Assembly: GCA_025457805.1 (NCBI GenBank)
Contig: JALOTR010000172.1
Location: 1-6,544, forward strand
DNA from: Akkermansiaceae bacterium
GTDB lineage: Bacteria > Verrucomicrobiota > Verrucomicrobiia > Verrucomicrobiales > Akkermansiaceae
Reading direction: 5' to 3'
DNA: 6,544 nucleotides
The notes beneath the pieces are model-generated. The model was not told the origin of the DNA. It was given only the letters and a program-made list of their open reading frames with translations, and made no database searches. Below are positions 4,576-6,544 of this stretch, piece by piece. Each line of letters starts with the position of its first letter. Position 1 is the stretch's first letter. Made by a program: the position numbers and the translations under genes.

Positions 4576-6544
4576 TTACCGCCCGCCGCCGGCGAGCCAG
4601 CGGTCGAGGTCGCGGCGGAGGATGAGGTCGATGATGTGAAGGCTGTCTGCGGGCCCGGTTTCGAAGAGCAGGCGGTAGTCGCCGGCGATGCGGACTCGGA
4701 GGGTGCCGGGGCGCATGCGGAGGGCGCGCACGGCTTTCCAGATGGAAGGATCGCCGGCGGCAAGGCGGCCAGCGGCGGTGATGGCGGCGGCAGTGGCCTG
4801 CCGGGGCTGCTGGTGGAGCGCTTCGCGGAAGGCCTTGCTGTATTCGGGAATCCGCAAGGGCTGGCGCTCCCATTCATCGACCATGCTGTTAGATAAGCCT
4901 TCGTCTGTTAGGTCTGTGGTTTTGGTTTCCGGCGACGCATTGGTGGTTTCACGCGGGGCGCGGCGGAGTTGTTCCTGGGCGGCGCGGAGGTCGCGCAGGG
5001 CGCGGTTGCGTTCTTCGTGTTCCACCTTGAGGTTGTCCTTGAGTCGGCGGAGTTGCTCGCGGAGTTCGCGTGACTCGGCAGGATTGGGGAGAGATGGGGG
5101 CGGCGTGGGTGCCGGGTCTTGGGATGTGTCGGGAGACGTGGGCTTTTCCCCAGCGGCCTTTTCGCGCTGGGATAAAGTTTCCTGCATCGAGTCGATGTGG
5201 GATTTGAGCTTTGCGATTTCCGCTTCGCGCTGGGTGACGCGGGCGGCGGTTTCCTTGCGGACTTTTTCGAGATCGGCGGCGTGACGTTCCTCATCGTGCC
5301 AGACCCGTTCGGTGGTATCGAGGATATCATAACCCGGTTCGTTGTTGTTGAGGCCGAGAATGTCCCGGGCGTTTTCCATTTCCTCGATGAGCACGGGTTG
5401 GTTGGCGCTGCCGCACACGGGAAGGGTGCCGCGCGCGATCAAGAGGCCGAGTGCGGGATCGGCTGTCAATGCGGCGAAGCCGATGTCCGCATAGATGACC
5501 TCGGCGGAAGAAGGAGAGGATTTTTCGGCTTCGATGGCATCACGAGCGCGCTGTTGGAGCAGCCACATCCGTTCTTCCGGTCTTGCAATCAGGATTTCGG
5601 AATCGAAAGAAAGCTCATCCCAGGCATCCGCCCAATCGACGAGCCAGCGGAGTGCGTCCTCGTCGCCCAGGCGCTGAAGATCGTAGATGATTTCATCGAG
5701 AAGCATGGGTGAGACCGCGCAAGGTCCAGCGGCCTTGAGCATTTCCATCGCACGCGGGACTTCGCCGAAGAGGATGAGCCTGGCAGCGACCTCCGCGGCA
5801 AGCGGCGGAACGAGGCGTTGTGGAGCCAATGCATATAACTCGTAGGATCTCATGTTGCGAATGGTTTCCCGGGTGAGGTGCCGCTCGGGATTCGCGGCCG
5901 CCTCGGATAGGGTGACGCCATCGACTTGATATTGATCGCTGATGCTGGCCTTGCCTTCGCAGCATTGTTTGAATTTCTTTCCGCTGCCGCAGGGGCAGGG
6001 ATCGTTGCGTCCGGCTTTGGGTGCGGCGCGTTTGAGTGTGGCTCCAGGACCGAGTGTGCTTTCGATCACCGGGTTGTTAGGAATTTGGCTCTGCCAGTTT
6101 TCACCGCTGGCATGTTTGCGGAGTTCCTTGATCACCGTATCGAGTCCGCGGTCGTTTTCGATTTCCGCATTGAGGATGGATGCGGCTACCGGGTCCTTGG
6201 CGAGTTTGGCGGCCATGCAGAGGAGAGGCCGCACCATGGGCTCTCCCACGCGGGAGCATCGGCGGCAGGCTTTGCGGGTGAGGATCTGAAGATCCGCAGG
6301 TGGAACGCTGTCATCAACTTCGCAAGCGAGCCAAGCGACCACCAGCGCGGTGGCATCGCGCTGGCTGCTGGTGCGCCCGGAGCGCACGGAGGCGGTGAGG
6401 GGTTCCGCGACGTTTCCATCGAGCAGCATGGCGGTGTGGAGCAGTAGCATGGCATCCGGCAGAAGCGGGGCACCCAGTTCGAGGACGCTTGCGGGAATGC
6501 GTCGTTTTGCAAAAAGCGCGGCGAGGTAGAGGTGGCTGAATGCT
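4576..6544 (-). CDS. SEC-C motif protein with coiled coils and RelE/ParE-like C-terminus (5' end outside window)
   Basis: The reading frame is open to the right edge, so the N-terminus is missing. A Met at 6448-6450 is probably internal, because the 31 codons before it (FSHLYLAALFAKRRIPASV and onward) read as a normal helical protein. About 655 residues are visible. In order they are: helical sequence resembling alpha-helical repeats; a SEC-C zinc motif NDPCPCGSGKKFKQCC (genome 5959-6006); more helical sequence with acidic patches; a coiled coil (about 5310-5163); a Pro/Ser/Thr-rich linker; a second coiled coil (about 5077-4960); and about 90 C-terminal residues (to about 4851). This last part contains AAGDPSIWKAVRALR, then RVRIAGDYRLLFE, then LILRRDLDRWL, which matches the order of conserved elements in RelE/ParE toxins. 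SEC-C motifs bind zinc and often mediate protein or ribosome-associated contacts. There is no signal peptide or membrane segment in the visible part. The gene converges on the SNF2 gene and does not share its transcript. Overall function is unknown. Confidence 0.88.
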   Translation of the reverse strand, partial: AFSHLYLAALFAKRRIPASVLELGAPLLPDAMLLLHTAMLLDGNVAEPLTASVRSGRTSSQRDATALVVAWLACEVDDSVPPADLQILTRKACRRCSRVGEPMVRPLLCMAAKLAKDPVAASILNAEIENDRGLDTVIKELRKHASGENWQSQIPNNPVIESTLGPGATLKRAAPKAGRNDPCPCGSGKKFKQCCEGKASISDQYQVDGVTLSEAAANPERHLTRETIRNMRSYELYALAPQRLVPPLAAEVAARLILFGEVPRAMEMLKAAGPCAVSPMLLDEIIYDLQRLGDEDALRWLVDWADAWDELSFDSEILIARPEERMWLLQQRARDAIEAEKSSPSSAEVIYADIGFAALTADPALGLLIARGTLPVCGSANQPVLIEEMENARDILGLNNNEPGYDILDTTERVWHDEERHAADLEKVRKETAARVTQREAEIAKLKSHIDSMQETLSQREKAAGEKPTSPDTSQDPAPTPPPSLPNPAESRELREQLRRLKDNLKVEHEERNRALRDLRAAQEQLRRAPRETTNASPETKTTDLTDEGLSNSMVDEWERQPLRIPEYSKAFREALHQQPRQATAAAITAAGRLAAGDPSIWKAVRALRMRPGTLRVRIAGDYRLLFETGPADSLHIIDLILRRDLDRWLAGGGR

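Noticed and set aside
4564..6447. + strand open frames opposite the SEC-C gene
   Set aside because: They are antisense to the frame containing the SEC-C motif and coiled coils. The composition is that of reverse-complement shadows.
1900..6544. Phage-defence island built on the SNF2 and SEC-C/RelE-like genes
   Set aside because: The two genes are convergent, one neighbour is housekeeping, and no nuclease, methylase or mobile element is visible in the window.

Overview
The window is GC-rich chromosomal DNA. It is most likely from a member of the Verrucomicrobiota, perhaps near Luteolibacter, Haloferula or Prosthecobacter. This rests on three things: a dimeric-type glycyl-tRNA synthetase, two ATG starts with no Shine-Dalgarno sequence in front of them, and a pair of GCGGCG/CGCCGC palindromic repeats of a kind I associate with that phylum. 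No database was searched, so the assignment is an inference from style. Nothing points to a plasmid, phage or insertion sequence.

Layout, left to right. (1) Positions 1-330 hold no gene I can defend. They carry a two-part inverted repeat flanked by an A-tract and a T-tract, a small tight hairpin and a cluster of G6 runs. (2) 331-1704 (+) is a complete glycyl-tRNA synthetase of the single-chain alpha2 type. (3) 1721-1795 holds two 30-nt palindromic repeat units spaced 45 nt apart. (4) 1900-4500 (+) is a complete SWIM zinc-finger/SNF2 ATPase. (5) 4501-4575 is a short convergent gap. (6) 4576 to the right edge (-) is the 3' part of a large gene. Its product has helical sequence, a SEC-C zinc motif, two coiled coils around a proline-rich linker, and a C-terminus that reads like a RelE/ParE toxin fold.

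The three genes do not look like one pathway. GlyRS is housekeeping. The SNF2 protein follows it on the same strand, but about 195 nt and a repeat pair separate them, so shared transcription is uncertain. The SEC-C gene converges on the SNF2 gene. The observations most worth following up are the SEC-C/coiled-coil/RelE-like fusion and an octamer, YTGTTAGR (reverse complement YCTAACAR). The octamer occurs seven times inside the three genes and accounts for most of the rare CTA leucine codons I could find.
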